Positions 7,893 through 16,262 are shown, numbered from the stretch's first letter. The stretch: DNA of 64,000 bases from an uncultured Alphaproteobacteria bacterium (GCA_944393215.1 CALXZL010000004.1:1-64000); one strand, 5' to 3'. The notes: generated from the letters alone by a model not told the origin. Numbers and translations are program-made.

Positions 7893-9299
7893 ATGGAAGA
7901 TTTACTCGATTTTATGCAGCATCCGGTACCAACACCCAAATCTGTAGCTACACCCAAACCCGAGCCGGAACAAGAAAAAGAATTTACGGTCAGCGAAATT
8001 TCTGCCGAAATCAAACGCTTTGTTGAAACAAAATTCAATCATGTGCGTATCCGGGGTGAAATTTTTGGCGGCAAAAGAGCGGATTCAGGACACTGGTACT
8101 TATCCTTAAAAGATGAAAACGCCGTTTTATCTGCCGTGATATGGAAGGGCGTTGCCATGCACCTCCCCTTCAAACCGGAAGATGGATTAGAAGTCATTGC
8201 CATCGGCAAAATCACCACCTTTGCCGGCAAGTCATCTTATCAGCTGGTAATAGAACAAATGGAAATTGCCGGCACCGGCGCTTTGCTCAAACTCTTGGAA
8301 GAACGCAAGAAAAAATTTGCCGCTGAAGGTTTGTTTGATTTGGCTCACAAAAAGCCCATTCCTTTTCTGCCGAAAACCATCGGCGTTGTCACGTCTGCCA
8401 GCGGCGCTGTAATAAGAGATATCATCCACCGTGTCAGAGATCGTTTTCCTACCCCGATTTTATTATGGCCGACACCGGTTCAAGGCGAAGGTGCCGCCGA
8501 GAAAATTGCCGCTGCCATTAAGGGTTTCAATCAATTTCCTCAAGGAAATATTCCCAAGCCCGATGTTTTGATTGTGGCACGCGGCGGCGGTAGTTTGGAA
8601 GACCTCTGGCCTTTTAACGAAGAATGTGTGATTCGTGCCGTTTATGATTCGGAGATACCGATTATCTCCGCCGTCGGACATGAAACCGACACCATGCTGA
8701 TTGACTATGTTTCCGACAAGCGCGCCCCCACCCCAACCGGCGCTGCCGAATTTGCCGTTCCGGTCAAAGCCGAATTGCAAATGCAAATCAACACTTTGCA
8801 AAGCCGTATGAGCAATGGGGTTTTACGCTATTTTGCCGAAAGGAATAATCAATTGGAAGCCTTGCGCAGAGGTATTCCGAACTTATCGCAAATTTTATCT
8901 GAGATCACCCAGCGCTTTGATGACAGAATTGAAAGATTGCAAATTTCTTTTAAAAATTTACTTTCAAATAAGCAAGCCATGCTTGAGCGTTGCGCCTTAA
9001 AACCTTATTACATCAAAAATATTTTTGAAAAAAATCAAGAAAATTTAAAGAATTTATCACTTAGACTAGATTCGGTTTCGATTGATTCGGTATTAAGACG
9101 TGGTTTTGCTTGGGTGCGCAATCAAAATATGCAAACCATATATACGATTGAGCAAGCCAAAGCGGCTGAGAGTATAGACATCAAGCTGATAGACGGCAAT
9201 ATCACGACTTACCCGACAGACGGAACCTCCAAAAGCAATAAAACAAAAAAGGTAAGTTCGACACATGAAAAAATGCAAATTGACCTGTTTGATATGTAG
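7893..9299 (+). CDS. xseA: Exodeoxyribonuclease VII large subunit
   Basis: Large subunit of the single-strand DNA exonuclease that, with XseB, cuts single-stranded DNA to oligonucleotides. The N-terminal OB fold begins FTVSEISAEIKRFVETKFNHVRIRGEIFG. The catalytic core shows GVVTSASGAVIRDIIHRVRDRFP, ARGGGSLEDLWPFNEE and SAVGHETDTMLIDYVSDKRAPTPTGAAE. The C-terminal part is a long coiled coil ending in the conserved RRGFAWVRN. It has 468 residues. xseB is not adjacent. The end overlaps the next gene by 35 bp in another frame. Confidence 0.96.
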   Translation: MEDLLDFMQHPVPTPKSVATPKPEPEQEKEFTVSEISAEIKRFVETKFNHVRIRGEIFGGKRADSGHWYLSLKDENAVLSAVIWKGVAMHLPFKPEDGLEVIAIGKITTFAGKSSYQLVIEQMEIAGTGALLKLLEERKKKFAAEGLFDLAHKKPIPFLPKTIGVVTSASGAVIRDIIHRVRDRFPTPILLWPTPVQGEGAAEKIAAAIKGFNQFPQGNIPKPDVLIVARGGGSLEDLWPFNEECVIRAVYDSEIPIISAVGHETDTMLIDYVSDKRAPTPTGAAEFAVPVKAELQMQINTLQSRMSNGVLRYFAERNNQLEALRRGIPNLSQILSEITQRFDDRIERLQISFKNLLSNKQAMLERCALKPYYIKNIFEKNQENLKNLSLRLDSVSIDSVLRRGFAWVRNQNMQTIYTIEQAKAAESIDIKLIDGNITTYPTDGTSKSNKTKKVSSTHEKMQIDLFDM

Positions 9300-10101
9300 T
9301 TTAATGCTGATAAACTCAACAGCATTTGCCAAGCCCGAAATCACGCTCTGCGGAGATTTGGCTCAAGGCAAAATCATCAAAGGACATGGCGAAAATTTGC
9401 AAAAGATTCGCATAAACGGTGCCAATCATCAAGTAGATAAAAACGGTGATTTTATCTTTGCATTACCGAGAGAACAAAAAAAACAAGCTGTTTTAGAAGC
9501 AACGGACAAAGACGGCAACACATACAGCTACAATCTGGAAATATCCCCCAGTCATTGGGACATTCAAAACATCAAAGGCTTACCGCCAAGAAAAGTAACT
9601 CCGTCTAAAGAGGATCAAGCCGCCATTGACAGAGAAAGGACACTGGTACGCGGAGCTCTGAAAGGCGATAGATTGGAAACCTATTGGAAAAACGGCTTTA
9701 TAGAACCGGTTAAAGGCAGAATCAGCGGCAATTTTGGCGGACAAAGAATTATGAACGGACAAAAGATGAACCCGCATGCCGGTACGGATATAGCCGCCCC
9801 TTTGGGAACACCTATAAAAGCAGCAGGAGACGGTATTATTACGCTCACCGCTCCAGACACTTTTTATTCGGGAAATGTAGTTGTCATCGACCACGGTCAT
9901 GGTTTGCAAACAATTTATGCCCATATGAATAAGATTAATGTTAAAGAGAAGCAAGCTGTCAAAAAAGGCGATATTATAGGCGAAGTCGGTAAAACCGGAC
10001 GCGCCACCGGGCCGCATTTACATTGGGGAGCATCATTAAGGAACACACGTTTTATCCCGCATGCTTTATTAGAAGACGGCAAATGCATCAAAATAGATTA
10101 A
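9265..10101 (+). CDS. Exported M23-family metallopeptidase
   Basis: Probable peptidoglycan endopeptidase, or an activator-type LytM protein. A signal peptide covers about residues 1-22 (LTCLICSLMLINSTAFAKP). The C-terminal LytM domain has the zinc motifs HAGTDIAAPLGTPIKA (H-x3-D) and HLHWG, plus the IDHGHGLQTIYAHM strand. All the usual zinc ligands are present, which favours an active enzyme over a degenerate NlpD/EnvC type. The 278-residue length is modest, with a small beta-rich domain before the catalytic part. The gene starts inside the end of xseA, so translation is coupled. Confidence 0.9.
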   Translation: MKKCKLTCLICSLMLINSTAFAKPEITLCGDLAQGKIIKGHGENLQKIRINGANHQVDKNGDFIFALPREQKKQAVLEATDKDGNTYSYNLEISPSHWDIQNIKGLPPRKVTPSKEDQAAIDRERTLVRGALKGDRLETYWKNGFIEPVKGRISGNFGGQRIMNGQKMNPHAGTDIAAPLGTPIKAAGDGIITLTAPDTFYSGNVVVIDHGHGLQTIYAHMNKINVKEKQAVKKGDIIGEVGKTGRATGPHLHWGASLRNTRFIPHALLEDGKCIKID

Positions 10102-10115
10102 TAAGGAGTACGGCA

Positions 10116-10541
10116 ATGAGTGAAACGATACATCGTAATTTAAGTTTTGAGACCTTGAATTGTCTCATAATAGATGATGACAAATTTTCAAGAACATTTG
10201 CCAAAACAGCACTATATCAAATCGGAATAAAACAAATCAAAGAAGCTGCCAACATTCCGGAAGCTATAGATATCTTAAATGAATATAAGATAGATTTTAT
10301 ATTATTAGATCAACAAATTCCGGAAAAGGCAGGACTGAAATTTGCCAAAGAATTAAAATCCGGTCAATATGGCAGCAACAAAAGCATCCCGTTAATAATG
10401 GTTACGGTAGATACCAAAGAGCAAACGGTATTAATGGCAAAAGACTTAGGAATACAAGAATATTTAGTTAAGCCCATATCTCCGGTTGCCTTAAAGAAGA
10501 GAATAAGTACGGCAGTAGGAATAAAACAGGAAAAAGCCTAA
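10116..10541 (+). CDS. Single-domain response regulator (CheY-like receiver)
   Basis: A 141-residue receiver with no output domain. The acidic pocket is Asp20-Asp21-Asp22 and the phospho-acceptor is Asp65 (ILLDQQIP). The switch Thr97 and Lys119 (LVKP) are present. The ATG at 10116 was chosen because it has an AAGGAG site; in-frame starts further upstream lie inside the M23 gene. It stops at TAATG, overlapping uppP. No cognate kinase is adjacent. It could be a phosphate relay or act by protein contact, as stand-alone receivers in alphaproteobacteria often do. Confidence 0.88.
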   Translation: MSETIHRNLSFETLNCLIIDDDKFSRTFAKTALYQIGIKQIKEAANIPEAIDILNEYKIDFILLDQQIPEKAGLKFAKELKSGQYGSNKSIPLIMVTVDTKEQTVLMAKDLGIQEYLVKPISPVALKKRISTAVGIKQEKA

Positions 10542-11365
10542 TGTTAAGCACCTGCCAGATCATTTTACTATCATTACTGCAAGGAATAACGGAGTTTTTA
10601 CCGGTCAGTTCATCGGGACACTTGATTTTATTTTCCGTGTTTACCACTTTTCCTGACCAAGGACAAGCCTTAGACGTTGCCATGCACATCGGTTCGATAT
10701 TAGCGGTAATGATATATTTTTCGGAAGAACTATGGAAAATGGCAAAAGGGTTATTCCGATCCTTTTTTATGCCGAATTTTAAGGATGACGGCAATCGTTT
10801 ATTTTGGTTAATAATACTTGCAACCATACCGGCAATATTATTTGGATTATGTCTTAAATTGACCGGAACGGAATGGATGAGAAGCAGCAAATTAATTGGC
10901 TGGACGATACTTGGCTACGGCATTTTATTATACATTTCGGATTGCATGGGAAAAACAGTTCGAAAGGTAGAACAGATCGGAATAAAAGAAGCCGCGATTA
11001 TAGGCTTGGCACAATGTTTGGCATTAATTCCGGGGACGAGCCGCTCGGGCATAACCATAACGGCAGCGCGATTTTTAGGTTTTGAGCGCCGAGAAGCAGC
11101 AAAATTTTCAATGTTATTATCGATTCCAACCATTTTAGGAGCAGGAATTTTAGTAGGCTATGAACTCTTCCGCGAAAATAATTTGAAAGAGATCATTTTT
11201 GCTATTGACGGAATTTTATATTCGTTTATATTTTCTGTGATTGCGATATATACAGTCATGTGGTGGCTAAAGAAGTCAACATTTCTACCATTTGTAATAT
11301 ACAGGGTGATATTGGGGACGACACTTTTATTAAACGCCTATGGCTACATAAACATCATGCAATAG
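10541..11365 (+). CDS. uppP: Undecaprenyl-diphosphatase UppP (BacA)
   Basis: Integral membrane phosphatase that recycles undecaprenyl pyrophosphate to the monophosphate carrier for peptidoglycan and other envelope polymers. It also underlies bacitracin resistance. The two signature motifs are present: LLQGITEFLPVSSSGHLIL near the N-terminus and PGTSRSGITITAARFLGF in the middle. It has 274 residues and about eight membrane segments. The start codon overlaps the stop of the upstream receiver (TAATG), so they are coupled. The envelope theme continues from the M23 gene. Confidence 0.97.
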   Translation: MLSTCQIILLSLLQGITEFLPVSSSGHLILFSVFTTFPDQGQALDVAMHIGSILAVMIYFSEELWKMAKGLFRSFFMPNFKDDGNRLFWLIILATIPAILFGLCLKLTGTEWMRSSKLIGWTILGYGILLYISDCMGKTVRKVEQIGIKEAAIIGLAQCLALIPGTSRSGITITAARFLGFERREAAKFSMLLSIPTILGAGILVGYELFRENNLKEIIFAIDGILYSFIFSVIAIYTVMWWLKKSTFLPFVIYRVILGTTLLLNAYGYINIMQ

Positions 11366-11371
11366 AGATAT

Positions 11372-11458
11372 GCCCTGATGGCGGAATTGGTAGACGCGTA
11401 AGTTTCAGGTACTTATGAGAGATTTCTCGTGGAAGTTCGAGTCTTCTTCAGGGCACCA
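11372..11458 (+). tRNA. tRNA-Leu (anticodon CAG)
   Basis: Class II tRNA with a long variable arm. The acceptor stem GCCCTGA/TCAGGGC is fully paired. The anticodon stem is TAAGT/ACTTA with loop TTCAGGT, giving anticodon CAG for CUG codons. The variable arm is GAGAgattTCTC and the T arm is GAAG-TTCGAGT-CTTC-like. Discriminator A and CCA are encoded. The CCA end is itself part of a 19-bp terminator stem that follows. Confidence 0.95.
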
Positions 11459-11497
11459 TACTAAAAGACCTCCTTTATGGAGGTTTTTTAGTATGGT
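11455..11497 (+). terminator. Terminator hairpin that includes the tRNA-Leu CCA end
   Basis: ACCATACTAAAA (11455-11466) pairs with TTTTAGTATGGT (11486-11497), and ACCTCC pairs with GGAGGT inside. The lower arm holds the discriminator and CCA of the tRNA, so terminator folding and tRNA 3' maturation would compete for the same bases. Confidence 0.7.
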
Positions 11498-11539
11498 ATA
11501 TTGTAAGACCGCTCGAACTTCCAAGAGGAAGTTTGACTA
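11460..11539 (+). repeat. 80-bp direct repeat, copy A
   Basis: Terminator hairpin plus GTATGGTATATTGTAAGACC and an AACTTC...GAAGTT hairpin. It is nearly identical to 11799-11880. In reverse orientation its end reads GGAAGTTCGAGC, which resembles the tRNA-Leu T arm. Confidence 0.8.
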
Positions 11540-11625
11540 GGAGGAGAGCGATACGGGGGTATCGCGGTGAGGCTTTAGCCGAACGACGACGAAGCGGCCG
11601 AGGATTTGCATGCAAACCGCAGGTC

Positions 11626-11647
11626 AGTCTTCTTCAGGGCACCATAC
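11626..11647 (+). repeat. Duplicate of the tRNA-Leu 3' end (22 bp)
   Basis: Identical over 22 bp to tRNA-Leu 11440-11461: part of the T stem, the acceptor 3' strand, ACCA and the next three bases. No 5' half of a tRNA precedes it. Short duplications of tRNA 3' ends are what site-specific integrases leave, but the copies are only 186 bp apart and no integrase is present. Confidence 0.8.
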
Positions 11648-11685
11648 AAAAAAAAGCTCCCAACGGAGCCTTTTTTTGTATGGTG
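11640..11685 (+). terminator. Terminator hairpin at the duplicated tRNA end
   Basis: CACCATAC (11640-11647) pairs with GTATGGTG (11678-11685). Inside it, an A run pairs with a T run and GCTCC pairs with GGAGC. As with the real tRNA-Leu, the CCA sequence lies in the stem although the inner sequence differs. Confidence 0.7.
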
Positions 11686-11691
11686 AAACGT

Positions 11692-11798
11692 TTTGTTACT
11701 TAGCGAGGGAAGCGACAGCAACCGATGCTAAGGTTATAAAACGCTTGACCGAAGCGAAGTTAGTCTTGCGAAACAACGCAAGACTTACGTAGCTAGAC
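11692..11798 (+). repeat. 107-nt element shared with the tRNA-His locus, copy 1
   Basis: Conserved blocks in order: TTTGTTA (11692), AAGCGACAGC (11710), GACCGAAGCGAAGTTAGT (11747) and ACTTACGTAGCTAGAC (11783). The same blocks, in the same order and with nearly the same spacing, occupy 49158-49264, also 107 nt. Between the last two blocks is a 9-bp hairpin, AGTCTTGCG/CGCAAGACT. Confidence 0.6.
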
Positions 11799-11880
11799 CA
11801 CTAAAGAGACCTCCTTTATGGAGGTTTTTTAGTATGGTATATTGTAAGACCGCTCGAACTTACAAGGGGAAGTTTGACTA
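11799..11880 (+). repeat. 80-bp direct repeat, copy B
   Basis: Second copy of 11460-11539, about 340 bp downstream, with a few substitutions. It again begins just after an ACCA and contains the ACCTCC/GGAGGT terminator hairpin with a T run. Confidence 0.8.
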
Positions 11881-12033
11881 CAAACGGCAGGCAGACGGAA
11901 GTATGCCGGTGGCTTTGCCAACCTCGCAGTGAAGTTGCAAAACTTCTACCATATTTAACTGAATAAAGATTGACTAAATCACAATTTTAAAATATCCATA
12001 AAATAATATAAGATTAATACAAAGGAACAAAAC

Positions 12034-12699
12034 ATGATCATCAAAAATATATTTTGGGATGTTGACGGTGTTTTAGCCAACCTCAATTATGCCTACTATA
12101 ACTTCTTAACCAAACACCCCAAATATGCCCCGACTTACGGCAACATCAAATGGGAAGATCTTCCCAAAGTATTACCAATCGTTCCCAAATATGGCGCCCT
12201 GGAATTAAAAACACATCCAGAATTAGGTGTGGAAATGGATTATGATTTTTGCCATTCTCCCGAATTTTTCACCAATCGTCCGCTTTATCCTCATGTGATA
12301 GAAACACTGAAGGAATTGCATGATAAAGGCTATAAACAATTCACAATGTCTGCCACTTTTGATGTTGAAACCAAGAAACGTTTTCTGACCAATTTATTAA
12401 GTGAAGTGACCGACTTTTTGACCATTGAGTGTGTGCAACACGGAAAATTCATGCATGATTCCGCCAAAGAAGACATGCTGAAAGCCTGCTTTGAAAAATA
12501 TGGATTGAAGGCAGAAGAGACAATCTTGGTAGATGACCGAATATATAATCAATATGCTGCCATTAACGTAGGCGCTCATCCGATCAGATATCGCTGCGAA
12601 TTTACTTCTGACTTGCCTGAAGAATTAAATTGGATTCCGGAAGTAAAAAGTTTAGAAGAACTGAAAAACTGGCTGGCTCAAAATACCACCATGGACTAA
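12034..12699 (+). CDS. HAD-superfamily hydrolase
   Basis: Probable phosphatase of 221 residues. Motif I is FWDVDGVLAN (DxD nucleophile and acid), a Ser/Thr lies in TMSATFDV, and motif IV is ILVDDRIYNQYAA. A cap domain lies between motifs I and II. The C-terminal layout (KYGLKAEETILVDDR) is like phosphoglycolate-phosphatase relatives, but the substrate cannot be told. The ATG has an AAAGGAAC site. The next gene starts 6 bp after, so the two are probably co-transcribed. Confidence 0.8.
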   Translation: MIIKNIFWDVDGVLANLNYAYYNFLTKHPKYAPTYGNIKWEDLPKVLPIVPKYGALELKTHPELGVEMDYDFCHSPEFFTNRPLYPHVIETLKELHDKGYKQFTMSATFDVETKKRFLTNLLSEVTDFLTIECVQHGKFMHDSAKEDMLKACFEKYGLKAEETILVDDRIYNQYAAINVGAHPIRYRCEFTSDLPEELNWIPEVKSLEELKNWLAQNTTMD

Positions 12700-12705
12700 A
12701 AAATA

Positions 12706-13569
12706 ATGTCCGCACTACAATTAAGCATAGGGTTGCTTATATTTCTGACAATGGTCATCAAACCCATTGTTTATAAGCCGTGTGTAGAACACTTCCGTGC
12801 GAGTTTATCGGCAATATTCACAAGTATCTGGGTTTTAATCGGATTGGCAATTTCCTGGCCGTGGCTTGGACATTTATTCTTAAATGATTGGCAACGAATA
12901 TGTTCATCACCATATTTGCTTTTCAGTATTTTGAAAGGCATATTACTGTATGCAATGGTAAAATATCAACAGGAAGTCAATAAATACAGTACTTCATCAT
13001 CTGTTTTCTTTGGTTTTATTGCCACGGCATTAGGTTCACTTATGATCAATCTTTTCTTTAAGGAAGGTTTATCACTGATACAACTATCCTGTATATGTGC
13101 ATTAGGTGTGCTGGGCGGAATATATTATGCCTACGGAGACGCCAAACGCTTATCCCAACAAGGAAAAAAAGAATTTTTATTAATCATATTGCTAAGCGCC
13201 GTATTTATGGTATGCGACCATTTGGCAATTTCAGAAGTAGGATGGTATACTCATCTTTTATTCTCTTATATTTTCATGTTTTTAACTTGTTTATTTTACG
13301 GAATATCCCGCCAAGATTATGCCCGGGTATTTAAGAATAAAATTATGGCTCGGGCAGGAATAGTATATGCCTGTTCCGAATTTTTAATCATATATGCTTC
13401 GGTTAATATTCTCCCGGTATCACTGGTATCCGTATTTATGAGAATAGCCGCTCCGACCGTAATGATTATATCCGCAATAAAATATCATGAACAAACATGG
13501 AAGAATCAACTTTTGTTCGGAAGTTTAGCCTTGCTATTGGCATTACCGTTAATGTTGATCGGCAAATAG
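12706..13569 (+). CDS. Multi-spanning membrane protein, EamA/DMT-like
   Basis: A 287-residue integral membrane protein with roughly ten hydrophobic segments and short loops, the layout of the drug/metabolite transporter superfamily. The two halves look alike in spacing, as expected for the EamA duplication. The second half holds VSLVSVFMRIAAPTVMIISAI, which fits the conserved late helices. No substrate can be inferred. It follows the HAD gene by 6 bp and ends 2 bp before a convergent MFS transporter gene. Confidence 0.65.
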   Translation: MSALQLSIGLLIFLTMVIKPIVYKPCVEHFRASLSAIFTSIWVLIGLAISWPWLGHLFLNDWQRICSSPYLLFSILKGILLYAMVKYQQEVNKYSTSSSVFFGFIATALGSLMINLFFKEGLSLIQLSCICALGVLGGIYYAYGDAKRLSQQGKKEFLLIILLSAVFMVCDHLAISEVGWYTHLLFSYIFMFLTCLFYGISRQDYARVFKNKIMARAGIVYACSEFLIIYASVNILPVSLVSVFMRIAAPTVMIISAIKYHEQTWKNQLLFGSLALLLALPLMLIGK

Positions 13570-13571
13570 GG

Positions 13572-14756
13572 CTAAGCTGAAAGATTTTGGCTTCCCTTCC
13601 AAGCAAAAATTGACGTTAAAACAGCCGAAACAATTAAAACCGCACCGGTAGAAAGCATAATATTCCCCATGCCCACCAGCGGAGAAACGAGCGAACCGGA
13701 TAAAAAGCCTGACGCACCCAAAAGAGCTGAAGCCGTTCCTGCCTTATTCCGAGCCGCATCCATGGCAGCTGCTGTAGATACGGTAAAAATCATTCCCAGC
13801 CCGAAACACAAAATCAATAACAATCCTTCAAAGAATATGATTGAAGCATTAACAGACACCACCAACATCAGTCCCCAAGAACAAGCATTAAGAATGGTAA
13901 TACTATAAATAATTGCCTTTTTGGCAGAAGACATTTGAGCCGCAAACGCTGCCCCTATCCCAATAGAAACGGCATTAACACCAAAAAACAAACTAAAAGC
14001 CAAAGCCGAAAATTGATAATGGATTTGAATAATAAACGGCGAAGAAGCAATATAAGCAAACAAAATAGCTGAAGCAAAAGCTTGAACCAAAGCAAAAAAT
14101 AAATAACTTCTATTTTTCAACACCCGATAAAAATCTGCAAAAATCTGGCTCAATTCAGCGGAAGAACGACGCTGATGAGAAAGGCTTTCGTGAAAATAAG
14201 CACAACATCCGAGCAATATTAACCCAATAAAAAGCAAGATAACAAATATACCTTGCCACCCGAGATTATTAACCATCACGCCACCCAAAACCGGAGCTGC
14301 AACCGGAGCAATACCGTTAATTGCGCCAACGATTGCCAATGCTTTAACCAAATTTTTGCCTTTAAATTTATCCGTAGCAATGGAGCGAGCAATCACAATA
14401 CCGCCGGATGCGGCAATTCCTTGCAAAAAACGCAAGCCGACAAAGCATTCAATGGAAGGTGAAAATATGCAAAGCAAAGTCGAAATAACAAACAAGACCA
14501 TGGAAAATATCAGAGGTTTTCTGCGTCCGTATTTATCACTCAACGGACCAAAAACAAGCTGCCCTCCGGATAAACCCAACATAGAAAAAGTCAAACCCAT
14601 CTGCACCATGGAAACACTGGTATCAAAGAAAATTTGCATGGAAGGCAAGCTTGGCAAATACATATCTGTCACAAACGGAGCAAAAGCCGTAAGCATACCT
14701 AAAAAAATAAAAATAAATTGTGCGGAGTTTTTCTTTACCATCATCATTTTCACCAT
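13572..14756 (-). CDS. MFS transporter, Bcr/CflA drug-efflux type
   Basis: Proton-driven 12-helix efflux pump, about 394 residues from the chosen start. Early TDMYLPSLPSM is the hallmark of the Bcr/CflA family. The loop 2-3 motif LVFGPLSDKYGRRKPL is the MFS signature A, and RFLQGIAASGGIVIARSIATD follows in helix 4. The ATG at 14756 is preceded by AAGGA at a rather long spacing; a second ATG at 14747 has GGTG and is also possible. Drug specificity is unknown. Confidence 0.88.
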   Translation of the reverse strand: MVKMMMVKKNSAQFIFIFLGMLTAFAPFVTDMYLPSLPSMQIFFDTSVSMVQMGLTFSMLGLSGGQLVFGPLSDKYGRRKPLIFSMVLFVISTLLCIFSPSIECFVGLRFLQGIAASGGIVIARSIATDKFKGKNLVKALAIVGAINGIAPVAAPVLGGVMVNNLGWQGIFVILLFIGLILLGCCAYFHESLSHQRRSSAELSQIFADFYRVLKNRSYLFFALVQAFASAILFAYIASSPFIIQIHYQFSALAFSLFFGVNAVSIGIGAAFAAQMSSAKKAIIYSITILNACSWGLMLVVSVNASIIFFEGLLLILCFGLGMIFTVSTAAAMDAARNKAGTASALLGASGFLSGSLVSPLVGMGNIMLSTGAVLIVSAVLTSIFAWKGSQNLSA

Positions 14757-14882
14757 ATTTTTATTCAAACATCCTTGTTTTAATCTGAATTTTTCAAATA
14801 GCAAATATTTTTTCAAAAAAATGGTGTAAAAAGGTATGTTAAATCAATAGACTTTTTCGAGAAAAAATCTATACTCCGTAGC

Positions 14883-15884
14883 ATGAAAAAATTATCTGAC
14901 TTACTTTTAGACTGGTATAAGGTTTACGGACGCGATTTGCCTTGGCGGGTAAAGGGAGGGGCACACCCTAACCCATATATCATTTTGGTATCGGAGTTTA
15001 TGCTCCAGCAAACAACAGTTAAAACCGTGATACCCTATTTTGCGCGTTTTATGGCGCGTTTTCCCAATATAGAAACTTTGGCTCAAGCCGACGAAGAAGA
15101 AGTTTATGCTTATTGGCAAGGGCTGGGATATTATACCAGAGCAAAATCATTACATAAAACCGCCCAAATCATCATGAATGACTTTGGCAGCGTTTTTCCG
15201 CATAAGAAGGAAGATGTCTTAAAACTCAAGGGCATTGGCGAATACACGGTGGCAAGTTTTCTGTCTTTGGCTTTCAATCAGCCGGAACCGGTAATAGACG
15301 GCAATGTCATCCGCATCATTTGCCGCATGTCTGGCTGGAGCGAACCTGTCGAAAAGATTATGCCCGAGATTAGAAAAAAAGCCATAGAGTTACAAAGTTT
15401 GGAGCATCCGGCAGATTATGCCTCGGCGATTATGGACTTAGGCGCTATGGTTTGCACCCCGAAAAAACCGCAATGTCTACTCTGCCCCTGGCAAAATTTT
15501 TGTGTTTCGAAAGGTAAAGAAAACATTGAACAAATTCCCAATAAAAACAAAATCGGCAAAAAAGAAAAATTTGGTTTTGTTTATATAATTCGGAACAAAA
15601 AACAAGAAATTTTCATTCGTAAGCGCACCGAAAAAGGCTTACTTTCCGGTTTATATGAACTCCCGTGGTGTGACGAAGGAAAGTTGTTTGCCGATAAAAA
15701 AGTTATTAAAACCGAAAAAAGCGTTACCCACATTTTCACCCATATCAAACTCAATTTGCAAATCTGCACTTTTACAGAGGAACACCCTGATTTTGACGGC
15801 TTTTTCATCCCCGTTAATAAGCTTTCAGACTATCCATTTTCTACCTTGATGAAGAAAGTTTTCAAGAAAACAGATTTAGTTTGA
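14883..15884 (+). CDS. mutY: A/G-specific adenine DNA glycosylase
   Basis: Removes adenine mispaired with 8-oxoguanine. The catalytic Glu38 is in SEFMLQQTTV. The helix-hairpin-helix is LKGIGEYTVASFLSLAF and the catalytic Asp139 is in VIDGNVIRI. The iron-sulfur cluster is C-x6-C-x2-C-x5-C in CTPKKPQCLLCPWQNFC. The C-terminal NUDIX-like 8-oxoG recognition domain is present (IFIRKRTEKGLLSGLYELPW). The 333-residue length is normal. The gene stands alone between an MFS gene and a small unknown gene. Confidence 0.96.
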   Translation: MKKLSDLLLDWYKVYGRDLPWRVKGGAHPNPYIILVSEFMLQQTTVKTVIPYFARFMARFPNIETLAQADEEEVYAYWQGLGYYTRAKSLHKTAQIIMNDFGSVFPHKKEDVLKLKGIGEYTVASFLSLAFNQPEPVIDGNVIRIICRMSGWSEPVEKIMPEIRKKAIELQSLEHPADYASAIMDLGAMVCTPKKPQCLLCPWQNFCVSKGKENIEQIPNKNKIGKKEKFGFVYIIRNKKQEIFIRKRTEKGLLSGLYELPWCDEGKLFADKKVIKTEKSVTHIFTHIKLNLQICTFTEEHPDFDGFFIPVNKLSDYPFSTLMKKVFKKTDLV

Positions 15885-15929
15885 CTTTTCTTGATATTTT
15901 GTTAAAAAAAGACATCACTTAAAATTTTT

Positions 15930-16262
15930 ATGCCTATGATTAAACTTTATTTTTTATCTTTCTTCTCACCAAAAGCGAGATTGAAATTAGGAGAACAGGT
16001 CTGGAACAAGCTAGATGCTCAACTACCCAAAGCTTACGGTATCATTGAAGATGACCGCCCCAGAATGCAAGCATTTTTTAAAGCCTTGAAAAGCTTAGGT
16101 TCATTAAAGAAATTGGCTCTTCAGGAATGGCTTAAGGACCAAATTTATGACCTAACGCACAATTTTAGCGAGCTTTCTTCATCAAGCGAAGAAGAGTTTG
16201 AGCGCAAATGGTTACAAATTTACAATGAACATTTGCGCGTTTTAAATTTAAAGACACCTTAA
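15930..16262 (+). CDS. Small conserved-looking hypothetical protein
   Basis: A 110-residue soluble protein with no recognised family. It starts with a short hydrophobic stretch (IKLYFLSFFS) that is too short and too quickly followed by charges to be a good signal peptide. The rest is predicted mostly helical and ends FERKWLQIYNEHLRVLNLKTP. It is preceded by mutY and ends inside the loop of its own terminator. The real start could be the second Met (residue 3). Confidence 0.55.
   Translation: MPMIKLYFLSFFSPKARLKLGEQVWNKLDAQLPKAYGIIEDDRPRMQAFFKALKSLGSLKKLALQEWLKDQIYDLTHNFSELSSSSEEEFERKWLQIYNEHLRVLNLKTP

Larger units (their letters stand above)
11459..12033. other. Repeat-rich tRNA-Leu downstream patch without genes
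   Basis: About 575 bp with no convincing gene, locally more GC-rich than its surroundings. It holds a second copy of the tRNA-Leu 3' end, three terminator hairpins, two copies of an 80-bp repeat, several short hairpins (for example GCGATAC/GTATCGC at 11548-11565 and GAAGTT/AACTTC at 11931-11946) and a 107-nt element also found at the tRNA-His locus. A 60-codon reading frame across it has no start context and is not called. Confidence 0.6.

Noticed and set aside
11440..11647. Integrated genetic element bounded by tRNA-Leu att sites
   Set aside because: The 22-bp duplicate fits an att site, but the copies are only 186 bp apart and no integrase or cargo lies between them. At most it is a remnant.
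11610..11792. A 60-codon plus-strand frame across the tRNA-Leu repeat patch
   Set aside because: It has no ribosome-binding site, runs through a terminator hairpin, and its sequence is explained by repeats. Some similarity to a frame in the tRNA-His patch follows from the shared 107-nt element.
11899..11946. CRISPR-like short repeats in the tRNA-Leu patch
   Set aside because: The repeats are hairpins of uneven length and spacing, with no regular spacers and no cas genes in the window.
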